Origin: Dama dama
Taxonomy: Eukaryota > Chordata > Mammalia > Artiodactyla > Cervidae
Reading direction: 5' to 3'
NCBI RefSeq assembly: GCF_033118175.1
Contig: NC_083691.1
Span: 21,673,001-21,737,000, forward strand
Length of the DNA: 64,000 nucleotides
Below are positions 1 to 11,636 of this stretch, piece by piece. The notes under the pieces were generated by a model. It worked only from the letters and a program-made list of their open reading frames with translations, ran no database searches and was not told where the DNA came from. Position 1 is the stretch's first letter, and each line of letters starts with the position of its first letter. The translations under genes and the position numbers were made by a program.

Positions 1-37
1 AGCCTCTAACTAATAAAAATAAATGAAAAAAAGAAAA
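1..37 (+). mobile_element. L1 3' tail (fragment)
   Basis: The window opens in 'cctctaactaataaaaata' followed by an A-rich run. The same ending occurs at the 3' end of the L1 copies near 6697 and 42654. The body lies outside the window. The call rests on this short match only. Confidence 0.45.
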
Positions 38-75
38 AGAGTACTGGAGTGGGGTTCCATTGCCTTCTCCTGACC
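38..75 (-). mobile_element. Bov-tA SINE scrap
   Basis: The 'gtactggagtgggg' to 'cttctcc' stretch matches, in reverse orientation, the middle of the Bov-tA SINEs elsewhere in the window (compare 18930-18955). Only about 38 bases remain, so both ends are uncertain. Confidence 0.4.
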
Positions 76-559
76 AAGGACTAGGCTGAGATAAATATTT
101 CCTGAATCACTAATTTTTCCTATTGTGTCTTTCCCATTAGCATCAAATCACATGGCATTTGTGATTTGTCAAAATCTAAAGAAAATCTTTTGTAGACCCA
201 TACATTTCTATTCATCTGCCACTCCTTTTCTCAGCAACACTCCTAGAACAAAGGATTTATGGAAACTCTCAGATTTTTTTTTTTTTTACCTTCTATTCTC
301 CAGTCAGTTATAGCAGTCAGGTTTTTGACTCTATTACTTTACTAAAACTACTCTTGAAAAGCATACAAACGTCTTCTATTTTGTTTAATCCAATGGTCAA
401 CAATTATTGTACATCTTACTTGATCTTTCAACAACTTTTGAAGCAGTTAGTCATTGCCCTTCTGGGTGACTTTTTTCTTCTCTTGCACTTTGAAGCAACT
501 CAATATTTAGATTTTTCTCCTTTCTCACTGGCAATTCCTGACTACTCACATGCAGCCTG
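76..559. other. AT-rich single-copy stretch
   Basis: No repeat or gene is recognised with confidence. Short open frames (62 and 68 codons) show no family features. The right half may be a more decayed upstream part of the L2 remnant that follows. Confidence 0.4.
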
Positions 560-953
560 ATCTCTAGATGTTGTCATATCACTGACCTCTGTCCTTTAGC
601 TTCTCAGACTTTTCTAACTATACAGACTTTTTAACTATCTCACATGGTCTTAAGGCAGTAAACAAACACCACTGATTTCAAAATTTTGCTTTTCTAGCTC
701 TTACTTACCCTCTTAGTTCCAGATTTTCATGTCTGCTACTCATCAACATTTGCATGTCTAGTACTTTAAATTAAATACTCAAAACAAAACTGTTTTCTTT
801 AAAACACAGATGTACTCCTCCCAGTCTTCCTCATCTTTATAATGAGCACAAAAGTGCTTAGGCCCCTATAACTATTTATTAATTTTTTTCTTAATATTAT
901 ATCAATTATTGGTGGGATACTGTTGATATCAGCAACCCACATTTTGAACTTTC

Positions 954-984
<31 letters not shown>

Positions 985-1120
985 ATTTATATATTATATA
1001 TATAAATCCTCAGCCTCCTGTGTCACTTTTTATCTCTGCACCCAAAACTGCTCATATTCAGAATATCAAGATAGCACATTTCCAAACTTCTCTTGGAGTG
1101 AGTGACACCTGCCTGTATGT
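560..1120 (+). mobile_element. L2 LINE, decayed ORF2 fragment
   Basis: The strand reads like the reverse-transcriptase/C-terminal part of L2 (CR1 clade). A chain of short matches runs in the right order: the 'catgtctgctactcatcaacatt' region near 730, the 'cctcccagtcttcctcatct' region near 820, and the 'ctcctgtgtcactttttatc' region near 1015. It is heavily mutated with no open frame, and a (TA)n tract sits within it. The match is remembered, not computed. Confidence 0.5.
955..1006. repeat. (TA)n microsatellite
   Basis: An almost pure alternating TA tract of about 50 bases with a few breaks ('ataatata', 'aattta'). It is self-complementary and can fold into a cruciform. It lies inside the L2 remnant. 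Confidence 0.9.
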
Positions 1121-2796
1121 CTAAGATTCTAATTTCTCCATTCTCATATGCAAAGTAGAAATCATCCATTTGTCTTACAATTTCCAAAATTTTCCAAAAA
1201 TATTTTGTCTATTGTCATCTCCTATCTCATTCTCTCTTTTATTTTGAGGTTATGCCTTTTTCATTATTTTATTGCCAATTTAAAGTGGATTCTGGAGAGA
1301 GAACTAAATACATCTTTGTGTCCATCATGTATAACTGATAGCAAAGTTAGTTACCATAGTGAAACTTTTGAAAAAAACTTAATGCTTAATAATAAAAAAG
1401 TAATAACTTAGTAATTTATGGTAATTCTGCTTATGGAACAACATGCCATAATTAAATTAATTTTATAAAGATTACATCCTTATATAGAAAATGATTATAG
1501 TGAAGAATACAGTAATACTTTTACACTCAATATGACTATGATAGTATTTTAAAACATCCATTAATGGATAGTAGTAAGAATAAAATGATATATCTCATTA
1601 TGATAGCAATGTACGTAAGTGATAAAATTAGAAATTGCTGCAGTCATTTTCATCATGGCCATGTTCTCTACATTGACTTCAATGGCTAGATAGTATCTTG
1701 ATAATGAAAAATAATTGGACGATAGAATACAAGCAGAGAAAAATGTCTTATTCACATCATAAAAGCTTTATTTCTAAGCCTTTGTAAAAACCAACAGTGT
1801 TCTCAAGCTAGCCCACCGATTGTTTCTACCAGCTGGACATATTGGCAATTCACCAACAGAATGGAGATCACTCCTAATTTCCATAATTATGAAAATTGTT
1901 TAGCAGCTGCCATTTCTTTTCTATTTAACCTTTCTATAAGAATACATATTTTGTAAAATAAATTGAGAATGACAATTAGTCTATCTTTGTACCATCCTTG
2001 TAGATAATATAGACAGATGGAACAGCCTGTCATTAACTAACTATGTTAAGTCTAGAAAAACAGTGTATCCTTTCTCAATATAAATATTTTTATCTGTTGA
2101 GTGAAAATTTGACTTCAACATAGCTGTTATAAGTAATACTATACTCACTTTATAATGATAAAAGAGATATTTATTTGAAATGATTTATACTAGTTGTTTT
2201 AAAACTCACTTAGTGAATGGTGTCTTTAACTTAGTTAACTTCTTAGTTAAAGTTAAAAGTTAAAAGTCTTTAACTTTTATCATGGCACACCTTTGGCCAA
2301 AAATGTACAAAAAAGTTCCATTTATTTATTTAAAAATTTCAGAAACATAAAAAATATTAATATCTCAATAACTGTAATTCTGAAAAAAGATTATGCTAAA
2401 AAAATCTATTTCATTATTAAATAATCACAACTACAAGACTAAATGTGCCTTTTGGGTTGTGTATACCTCTCAGATTTGGAAATCAGATTGAATACTGCCA
2501 TCTTTGTTTCCTATTCCACACTGATTTTCTTTTGTTATATTGATACCTGCTTTTTATTACAGCTACCAATTAAAATCCAGCTTCACAAATATATGACATC
2601 ATTGAAAGATATGTAGAGGATCCAACACTGAAACTGCAAAATGTCTCAAGCTAGTGTTTGTATAATTCCAAGTAGATATTGAATATCTCTTCCTTTGTCT
2701 CAAAACATTTAAATTGCCCCTCAGTGGTTCTCTGGGGTGCCTCAACACATAGTTTTAGAATTGTGAACTACACACATATCTAGAAATATTTAAAAA
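1121..2796. other. AT-rich single-copy DNA
   Basis: No named repeat is seen. The stretch holds a cluster of ttaac/gttaa motifs near 2220-2280, including one perfect hairpin. A 'cagtggttctctgggg' string near 2725 resembles the end of a MER5-type hAT element but is too short to call. Confidence 0.4.
2255..2278. repeat. perfect 10-bp inverted repeat
   Basis: Arms aaaagttaaa (2255-2264) and tttaactttt (2269-2278) are exact reverse complements around a 4-base loop. A smaller inverted pair (ttaact/agttaa) lies just upstream. AT-rich palindromes of this size can arise by chance. Confidence 0.7.
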
Positions 2797-4530
2797 GCAA
2801 TGCAAAGAAATAGAGGAAAACAATAGAATGGGAAACACTAGAGATCTCTTCAAAAAATTAGAGATATCAAGGGAATATTTCATGCAAAGATGGGTTCAAT
2901 AAAGGACAGAAATGGTAGGGACCTAAGAAAGGCAGAAGATATTAAGAAGAGGTAGCAAGAATACACAGAAGGACTGTACAAAAAAGATCTTCACGACCCA
3001 GATAGCCACGATGGTGTGATCACTCACCTAGAGCCAGACATCCTGGAATACGAAGTCAAGTGGGTCTTAAGAAGCATCACTATGAATAAAGCTAGTGGAA
3101 GTAATGGAATTCCAGTTGAGCTATTTCAAATCCTGAAAGATGATGCTGTGAAAGTGCTGCACTCAATATGTCAGCCAATTTGGAAAACTCAGCAGTGGCT
3201 ACAGGACTGGGAAAGGTCAGTTTTCATTTCAATCCCAAAGAAAGGCAATGCCAAAGAATGCTCAAACTACTGCACAATTGCACTCATCTCACACGCTAGT
3301 AGTGTAATGCTTAAAATTCTCCAAGCCAGGCTTCAGCAACACGTGAACCGTGAACATCCAGATGTTCAAGCTGGTTTTAGCAAAGGCAGAGGAACCAGAG
3401 ATCAAATCGCCAACATCCACTGGATCGTCGAAAAACAAGAGAATTCCAGAAAAATATCTAGTTCTGCTTTATTGATTATGCCAAAGCCTTTGACTGTGTG
3501 GATCGCAATAAACTGTGGAAAATTCTGAAGGAGATGGGAATACCAGACCACCTGACCTGCCTCTCCTGAGAAACCCGTATGCAGGTCAGGAAGCAACAGT
3601 TAGAACTGGACATGGAACAACAGACTGGTTCCAAAGGCTGTATATTGTCACCTTGCTTATTTAACTTCTATACAGAGTACATCATGAGAAACACTGGGCT
3701 GGAGGAAGCACAAGCTGGAATCAAGATTGCCAGGGGAAATATCAATAACCTCAGATATGCAGATGACACCACCCTTATGGCAGAAAGTGAAGAAGAGCTA
3801 AAGAGCCTCTTGATGAAAGTGAAAGAGGAGAGGGAAAAGTTGCCTTAAAGCTCAACGTTCAGAAAACTAAGATCATTGCCCCGAGTCCCATCACTTCATG
3901 GCAAGTAGATGGGGAATCAGTGGAAACAGTGGCTGACTTTATTTTTCTGGGCTCCAAAATCACTGCAGATGGTGATTGCAGCCATGAAATTAAAAGACAC
4001 TCCTTGGAAGGAAAGTTATGACCAACCTAGACAGCATATTAAAAAGCAGAGACATTACTTTGCCAACAAAGGTCCGTCTAGTCAAGGCTATGGTTTTTCC
4101 AGTAGTCATATATGGATGTGAGAGTTGGACTATAAAGAAAGCTGAGTGCTGAAGAATTGATGCTTTTGAACTGTGGTGTTGGAGAAGACCCTTGAGTGTC
4201 CCTTGGACTGCAAGGAGATCCAACCAGTCCAACCTAAAGGAGATCAGTCCTGGGTGTTCATTGGTAGGACTGATGTTGAAGCTGAAACTCCAGTACTTTG
4301 GCCACCTGATGCAAAGTGCTGACTTATTTGAAAAGACCCTGATGCTGGGAAAGATTGAGGGCAGGAGGAGAAGGGACAACAGAGGATGAGATGGTTGGAT
4401 GGCATCACCGACTCAATGGACATGGGTTTGGGTGGACTCTGGGAGTTGGTGATTGACAGGTAGGCCTGATGTGCTGTGGTTCATGTGGTCACAAAGAGCT
4501 GGACATGACTGAGTGACCGAACTAAACTGA
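2797..4530 (+). mobile_element. BovB (RTE) LINE, 5'-truncated and broken
   Basis: This is the longest BovB here, about 1.73 kb, carrying much of the reverse transcriptase and the 3' end. BovB encodes an endonuclease-reverse transcriptase that copies its own RNA at nicked chromosomal DNA. Visible pieces are a 170-codon frame (3016-3528) covering the N-terminal RT motifs, the 'DCVDHNK'-type region reached only through a frameshift near 3440-3480, and the catalytic YADD at 3756-3767 within frame 3579-3848. A further frameshift follows near 3840. The 3' end has the family tail, finishing in a degraded gactgagtgac-gaact motif. The endonuclease part is missing. It cannot be active, and its divergence suggests an older copy than those at 56 and 59.6 kb. 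Confidence 0.93.
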
Positions 4531-6277
4531 ATATCTATTTTACTTCTGAAGACATATTTGAATTTAAATAAATTAGAATATCCTTCCATAGAAGTGTTAT
4601 AAGTCCCATAGCTGGAAGAAGTCCTAAATGTATCTAATTCAATTAATCTGCTTCACAAGCAAAGACATTAAACAAGTATACATTAAACAAGACATTTCAA
4701 AGGACACAGGGCTAATTAATTGAATACCACTGTTATATCAATTTTGATGTTTTCTGGGCTTCAGAAATTGGGTGGCCTGATTGGCCAGGACTACAGTTAG
4801 ACGATGCAGTAATGAAGTGCAGAAGAAAGGAATATTTCCCAAGAGGCAGATTTCTATGGAGAAAGCCCTTGAGGTTCTTAGGGAAACAAATTAATTCTGC
4901 ACCTGGGCCAATGGAGCTTCCTCCCAAGACTGGTGATTGACTCAGACCACCTTGGGCTGAGATTGTGCATTTGCCATCATTTTCTCCCTTATGCTCATTG
5001 CCTTCCTGACTTTTATTGTCATTCTCTAGTATTTTCCTTCCTCTCCTTATTTTGTTGTTAAATGGAGTAAAAATTTCATCCTTTTGGGTCTTTAGGCAGA
5101 AGCGATTATTAAACACTAGCTAGAATTAATACAGAAGACATTATGACCCCATATTTTTCACACTATTCTGATGAATGTTTAGGTATGTGTATTTGCTTTA
5201 TTGACCTTCTTCTTAAGGCCCAAGGCTGCGCAGGTGGCAGGGTGGGAAGAATGCTTGAGTTAACATTGGAAACCCAGGTTGATACTCTGAAGCAAAGTGA
5301 CATTAGGAAACTAACTTCTGAAAGTTGGGCTTTTAAACTCTAAAATGTTAACTCTCTTGTCATTGTATTTCAATAAAGATTAATGTAGCTAATTTAGATA
5401 AAAATCTCTTCTATTTTCCCCTTCCCCTAAATTGATTTGAATTAGTATGTGTACACACATGCATACACTAATTTATTAAAAGAATAAACAAAGCTATTCA
5501 ATGTAGCTAACTAACAGGGAAATCAAATGATGACCTTAAATGAATCCACATGAATCCACATAGCTATACATACGGTTGTTAAATTTTGCTCTGAACAGTC
5601 TAAAGGTACAAGATGAAAAGGAGAATATGGTCACAAGTAAATCTTACTCTTTTTATTCACAGGTGAAAAATGCTCTTAGTTTCTTGAAGAAAAAAACTCA
5701 GAATCTCCCTATGATCTTTCTAAGTGAAATGGTTTCTAATGAGAAAAGTAGCTTTCAATACCTGATGTATTTATTTATTCAAAAATCAAGTCCAGTGGAA
5801 TCACATCATACCCATCATTACTGTTTATCAATATTTGCATTATTTATCTATCAAAGGATTGCAGGCTACCAAAATATGTGGGTTCTCTCAGGTCCAAAAC
5901 ACATTAAATCATTCATTTTCTCAGGAGTATTGTCAGAAACTGAGAAATTGCAATTCAGAAATATTATTTTGTGGGGGAAGAACAGAAAGAACAATAATAT
6001 TACTTCAAACATTTTTCAGTCTCTTATATATAACTGGTGCCTGCAATTTTGGACTTTGTCATTTTATATGTGAACAACAGCTTTAGTGATTACTACCTTT
6101 TTTACTACTAGTAATTGACCTTTTGAAATAAAGATCTGTATTTTACTGTGTGATTAGAAAGTTCTATGACCACTTACAAGTGAATCTGAGAACTAGAATT
6201 TCCCAGAATGTTACCCTGAACTGGGATTTACTTTAGTAAAAATGGTTCATATAACTTTTCAAAAGTGTTAATGTAAA
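4531..6277. other. single-copy DNA, no recognised gene
   Basis: No clear repeat. A 127-codon lysine/asparagine-rich frame lies on the minus strand (4733-5116) and a 165-codon frame on the plus strand (5576-6073). Neither shows a domain, signal peptide or known family. A faint MIR-like string lies at about 5225-5350. A 10-base tandem copy (tgaatccaca) sits near 5541-5560. Confidence 0.4.
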
Positions 6278-6472
6278 AAGTGAAAGTGTTAGTCCCTCAG
6301 TTGTGTCCGACCTTTCGTGACCCCATGGACTATAGGCCACCATGGAGTTCTCCTGGCAAGAATACTGGAGAGTTGCCAAGTCCTTCTCCAGGGGATCTTC
6401 CCCACCCAGGATTGAACCTGGCTCTCCCCTATTGCAGACAGGTTCTTTACCATCCGAGCCACCAAGGTAGGG
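6278..6472 (-). mobile_element. Bov-tA SINE
   Basis: Reverse-oriented ruminant tRNA-derived SINE. The 3' body 'tcagttgtgtccgac' opens it on the plus strand, and the tRNA-like head with a degenerate B box 'ggattgaacctgg' closes it near 6410-6470. A non-autonomous element moved by LINE machinery. Moderately diverged. Confidence 0.88.
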
Positions 6473-6509
6473 AGAAAGTAGTTGTGCAAAATATTTAACC
6501 TAAAATATT

Positions 6510-6744
6510 ATCTAGGGTGAAACAGATCACCAGCCCAGGTTGGATGCATGAGACAAGTGCTTGGGCCCGGGGCACTGGGAAGACCCAGAGGGAGCGGGTA
6601 GAGAGGGAGGTGGGAGGAGGGATCGGGATGGGGAATACGTGTAAATCTATGGCCAATTCAAGTCAATGTATGACAAAAACCACTACAATATTGTAAAGTA
6701 ATTAGCCTCCAACTAATAAAAAAAAAAAAAAAGAATTGAAAAAA
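6510..6744 (+). mobile_element. L1 3' end, ruminant type, with target-site duplication
   Basis: A 5'-truncated L1 carrying only the 3' UTR ('gaaacagatcaccagccc' to 'cctccaactaataaaa') and a poly(A) run at 6718-6732. It is flanked by 22-base direct repeats, 6488-6509 and 6745-6766, that differ at two positions. This is the hallmark of target-primed reverse transcription. The same 3' UTR type occurs at 42.4-42.7 kb. Confidence 0.9.
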
Positions 6745-7154
6745 AAATATTTAAACTAAAATATAATATGATTATGGAAGAATGTATATGTTATTAGACC
6801 TGCATCTAGTACAGTTATGGCTTTCTGGAAAGCACGGGCTTGGTATAAAACTGGTGCAGAGCAAAGGAAAGGAAAGAAATAATGATTAAAATCATTCTTC
6901 TTTTACAGAATCAGTAAAAGGAAAAACACACACATACACAAAGTCGCCCATTCTTTATACTGAGCTCATTTTAAATAAAGTTATTCTTGACAATCTAGAT
7001 GAAAAATAAAATCCATCAAAATAATACATATTCAACAGGAGGAGAGCTCAGATATTGACAAGATAAATCCACAAGATAAATTAAGCAGTGAGCAATGGTT
7101 CTCTCTCACCAATAAGAGACATCATTCAGCAGTTTCTGAGGAGTCCCCCTCAAT

Positions 7155-7168
7155 GTCACCATAGCAAT
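7155..7168 (+). promoter_or_regulatory. X-box-like RFX motif
   Basis: gtcaccatagcaat fits the RFX X-box consensus GTYNCCATRGNAAC at 13 of 14 positions, with only the final C replaced by T. RFX factors bind such imperfect palindromes in ciliary and MHC class II promoters and in distal enhancers. No promoter is seen beside it, so function is unproven. Confidence 0.35.
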
Positions 7169-8679
7169 GAAAACCCATTTCAGTGAAGTGAAATTAAAAA
7201 CTGCTGTGTACTAAGGCCTTGAATTTGATTCAAAGACATTTTAAAGCCATAACAGTCTACTTAAAATGCCACTAAAAATTACTGTCTCATTTTGTAAAGT
7301 AGTTTGCTCCTGGAGAGAAAATAATTGCTGTCTACAAAGAAACGATGCCTTGGTTTCCACAAAATGTTCGCTTCTCCATATAGGAATTAATATCTATTTG
7401 CTATAATTTGTTTTTGCCACATAAACATGTGCCTGTATATACAAAGCACTTTTGTAAGGAGAATAGTGAAAACATTATAATCTCTTTGGCTCCCAAGAGA
7501 AAGAATGGAGAAAATAGTGAGAGCCCTGCTTTATTTTTCCTCCCTCTGTTGAAGTCCCATGCATCGTTGACAGACTTTTTCAGTCATGATAACTTTTGTT
7601 GAAACTTTCCATTACACTGACAGGATGGAATCTTTTCCTTCTTCAAAATTTCATAGACTTTTCTAAAGATTATTCCAAACTACTTCTTTACACCTCTAAT
7701 CATGACTGTCTATGGGCAAAGCGTATCCCTGGAGAGGTACGTCTCTTGGAGGCAGAGTGTGAATCTGCCTTGCACTGAAAGTGTGCCCTGCGCATGTCAG
7801 GCACAGAGGTAACCAGTGTGACCACACCTGGTGTGAAGAGAAACCTCAGAGTATCCTCCACTCAGCCAAGCTGTCAAAGGAGGATATTTCCATTTTAAGA
7901 TGACAGTAACAAGCTTTCTCTGGCCCCAATGGCATAAGAGTCTTCACACTCCCTGCCCAAGGAATGACCCACGCTATCAGAAAGACTTCACTCCCCCAAA
8001 ACACGTGTGCTTCCGTATCTCCTCCATTGTGAATGTGACATTCCAGCATCCATTTTCCCTGATTTAAGTTGAAGTCTTCCTTCTCCCAAGAAAATATTCA
8101 ATCAACTCATCACCATAAGTTCTTTGGTTGTTGCCAGTAGGTGCCATGTAGGGAACTATTTCTAGACAGTTTAATAAACGCCCTCTGTGATAATAATTTT
8201 GCAAATACAGTCCTTTCTGGAAACGTCATACTGCTTCTTGTCAGACTTCACATTTACAGCTCTTTCAGTTTGATCTGCTCAGTTTACTTCTCCATTCGTC
8301 CATCAGTTTTCACAAGGCTCTAACCAGCTATCTTTCACCAAGCCTATTTGTTTAACACTGGTACCAATTCAGATTTCTCTCCTAAGAAATTCTTTTTTCA
8401 GACCCTTATTGTCTTCTTCTTCCCAGTAGATCAATTACAGGGTTACACTGTTCAAACAAATAGCTCTCCATAGCTTTGATTCTTAAGGTTATAAGGATGG
8501 AGATCTTGCTCCTGTACCCTTCCTTCCCGGAAGTCACTGGGCTGTTTATATTAATAGTCCAATTTCTCTAAACGGTACATGTGCCCAGAGCTCTCAGGAA
8601 CTTGGCAGGTAGCATTCTTCAAGCCACAGGAAATCAGTTAATCTCTCCACCCAAGTAATGGATTATCTACTCAAGTTAG

Positions 8680-8687
8680 ATTTGCAT
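8680..8687 (+). promoter_or_regulatory. octamer motif (POU-type)
   Basis: An exact atttgcat, the POU-domain octamer, set among taatgg (8657), 'cacctgtg' E-box (8764) and 'tgaacaaac' forkhead-like (8860) motifs. Each motif is common by chance; the clustering is only suggestive. Confidence 0.25.
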
Positions 8688-9047
8688 AATGATGAAGAGA
8701 AAACCCCTTAAATGATTCCTCCCATAATCATAAAAATCTGCTTCAAAGTGATTGCTATTCTCCACCTGTGCACACAGAAGTGATGAGCATGATTATTGCT
8801 TACTCTTAGATAATCACAAATGACAATTTCAGGACATAATCTTCCATAATGCCCATTGTGAACAAACAGCAAAGAATAATAGTGGTGCTTATCTATAAAG
8901 TACCTGTGGCATAAGCTCCCCTTTATTACTAAAAGAACAATGGTTTTCCAAATCTGTGTGACTATTTTACACCCTCTGTGTGACTTACTGCAACTAGTAC
9001 TCTCTGGGCATTAGTTTCCACATCTATCATGTAAAAGCACCATTTTT

Positions 9048-9181
9048 TGTTGTTCAGTTGCTCAGTCGTGTCCGACTCTTTGCAACCCCATGGACTGCAG
9101 CACACCAGGCTTCCCTGTCCTTAACCATCTTCCAGAGCTTGCTCAAACCCATGTCCCTTGAGTCAGTGATGCCATCCACCT
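9048..9181 (-). mobile_element. BovB 3' end / Bov-A monomer
   Basis: In reverse complement this reads as the last ~130 bases of BovB, from 'ggatggcatcactgactc' to 'gactgagcaactgaac'. The tail is shared by BovB and the Bov-A SINE unit derived from it, so either could be the source. No tRNA-like head is present. Confidence 0.85.
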
Positions 9182-9694
9182 TAATAAAACTTTTTTAAAT
9201 GACTCATCTAATACGTGTTTATCTTGAGTTATTATTTGTCAATGACCCAGAGTTTTTGTCCTCTAAATGTTCAAAATATATTGGTTTAGAAGATAGTCAC
9301 GTAGATTGAACATCAGACAAATCAAAACAAGATTACTGAAGTAGAAGTACAGATAAAGTACACAGCGGGGGCACTATGAAGTCAGGGTTTATCTTAGGGC
9401 AACAACATGTTGACCAAATAATAGATCTAGAAATCAGCAAGTGTAATGTTGTAAGTCAGGGCTTTCTGGGTTAAACCCTGAACTCTTTCCCCATCACCAT
9501 TGCCATCTACAACAACTACATAAAGATTAAATTGAATATTACTCATGATAGGAAAGTTTTTAAATTGTTTTTAAACATTTCCTATATAAATGCTGCTAAT
9601 TATAATAATTCTGACACATTCTATGCCCTTCACAGCTCTATTATATACCCTGATATGCATGTCATTGGGGGGAAAATGTGTTGATTATTTCCAA
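9182..9694. other. single-copy DNA
   Basis: Nothing recognised; AT-rich sequence without long frames. Confidence 0.4.
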
Positions 9695-9850
9695 TGTAGT
9701 GGAGAAAAACATGGGCTTTGAAGTAGATTGCTAGTTATTTAAGCTCTCTGAGCTTCAATTTCCTCATCTGTAAAAAGCTTCGCAACAACATTCAGAGAGA
9801 AATTAAATGAAAAAGTGAATATAAAATGTCCAGCATACTATTTGTACAAA
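9695..9850 (+). mobile_element. MIR SINE
   Basis: Core features of the mammalian-wide MIR appear in order: 'catgggctttgaagtagat' near 9710, 'caatttcctcatctgtaaaa' near 9756, then 'gagagaaattaaatga'. An ancient tRNA-derived SINE, inactive since early mammals. Confidence 0.6.
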
Positions 9851-11636
9851 TTCACTGCTCTAGAAAGGTCAATTATCTCTCCTTAAGAGAAAATGTTCCT
9901 CTAAGCTAATGTTGCAGAATATTAGAGCTGGCAACAACTTTAGTGATAATCTAGCTTAAATGCTTATTTTTCCAGAGGTAGCTGATAAAACCCATAGATT
10001 TGATTTTACTTTCCAAAGATCACACAGACAAATTTAAGATAATTTTCTAACATATTTGGATCCCTTTTGTGTCCTGAGTAAGACTGCAGTGCCTAATGAC
10101 AACCCTGGCCTGAAAGTCCATTCACCACCACATGTAAAATTGAGACAGGCTGCAAAGACGCCATGAATAACAATAAAAACTACTTTCATTGTAAAAAGCA
10201 GTGCTTAAATTTGTATTCTTTCTCCAAGGCACTGGTGATTGTGGTAAGAAAGTTTAAATGGTAGTGAAGAGCAGAAATAAATTTTATAAAATAGATAATT
10301 GTAAAAAATGATTTTAAATACATTTTCAGCATAAGGCTGATGCTTAACTCTATACTCCAATTCTGAAAATCATCTTATTTGACAAATATCTTTGTGTTTC
10401 AGGAAACCAAGTGAACAATTTTTATCATTATACTGCATTAAAACTTAACTAAGTCAATGTTGAAGCCTTTCTTTCTATTTAAGTTCCATCTAGGAAGAAA
10501 TGAGAGAGGAAAAGAGGAATTTATCTGTAGCAGAATTACTAGAGAAATGACAGTTTATTTTGTTTGATTTTCAAGTTTATTATTAGTTTTGTCTTTTGTG
10601 AACTTGTGATATTTTTCAGTGAAAATGATTAGAAATTATGTGTTTTGGTAAACTTATCAGAATGATTCTTTAATTATACAAATAAAGCAAATAAGAATGG
10701 AACTAATATTTTGCAGGAAGTAGATAACTATGCGTTTTGCTGAAAAAGTCCTAATTATAGCTAAATAATTGGGAGTGGTCATATCTTTTCAATACTCACT
10801 AATATGCAGAGCTTCAGCTGGTCATGAAATAGACATTTTTTGTAGACTCCAGAAGTATTTTAGGAGAGAAAGGTTCAAAACCATACTGTTCTTTCTGTGT
10901 GATAACATGCATGATAACTTCTATAATGAAACCTAGTCAGTCTCAGGCAAAGAGTATGCACGTGGGAAAATTCAGTTCCTTTACCTATATCTCTGGACTT
11001 TATCAGTCCATAATCTCCAATGTGCACATTATGACATCAATTTTTCTGTAGTTAGGGCTCTGACACTGCTTACCCAGGTCTACACATAGCCTTAATTCTA
11101 ACTTGATAGCTTTGGTACATATTTGTGAATTTAACATCTTATGTTAAACATGTTCAGCTTCATCATATAGTCACTGCTGCCCATGGATTCTTGCCTGTTT
11201 CTTTTAAGCTTTTGTTTTGTTTCTGTAATGAAATCACCATATTCTATATCCACAATAAGGAACTTGCTACACCTCGATATGACGTTACCTCATTAAATAA
11301 GCAACTTATCAATAACTCATCACTGAGACTATAGTACAGTTATATAATCTTTTAAAAACATTCTTCTCCTGACATGCAAATCAATGAAGATTAAAACCAG
11401 AACATTTATAATTTAAATGTTCAGGTATTTATTTAAAATTAAATAAAATTCATTTAAAATTCAGGTATTAATAAAACTTGTATCATACTAATTATTTCTG
11501 GGTTTTGTTCTGGTTGCCCAGTATCAACAAAACTCTGATTCACACATTTAAATAACTGCAAGATGGACGATGTTTAATTAAGCAAAAAATGCAGAAAAGA
11601 CCATTCTGTTGCACTTAAAAATGTCTTATATTGGAC
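9851..11636. other. single-copy AT-rich DNA
   Basis: No clear gene. Around 9905-10040 an order of motifs ('attagagctggcaacaactttagtgataatctag', then 'cagaggtagctgataaaac', then 'aagatcacacaga') resembles an old mammalian interspersed repeat, but I cannot name it. The rest is unexplained. Confidence 0.35.

Larger units (their letters stand above)
6767..9047. other. 2.3-kb repeat-free block
   Basis: No transposon is recognised over 2.3 kb, which is long for this window. It holds an X-box-like motif at 7155 and an octamer with homeodomain-type TAAT sites at 8640-8900. No open frame over 70 codons looks protein-like. It could contain conserved regulatory DNA; that is inference. Confidence 0.4.

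Noticed and set aside
4733..5116. 127-codon minus-strand frame in single-copy DNA
   Set aside because: Low-complexity lysine/asparagine start, no domain, no splice or promoter support, and no family recognised; chance frames of this size are expected in 64 kb.
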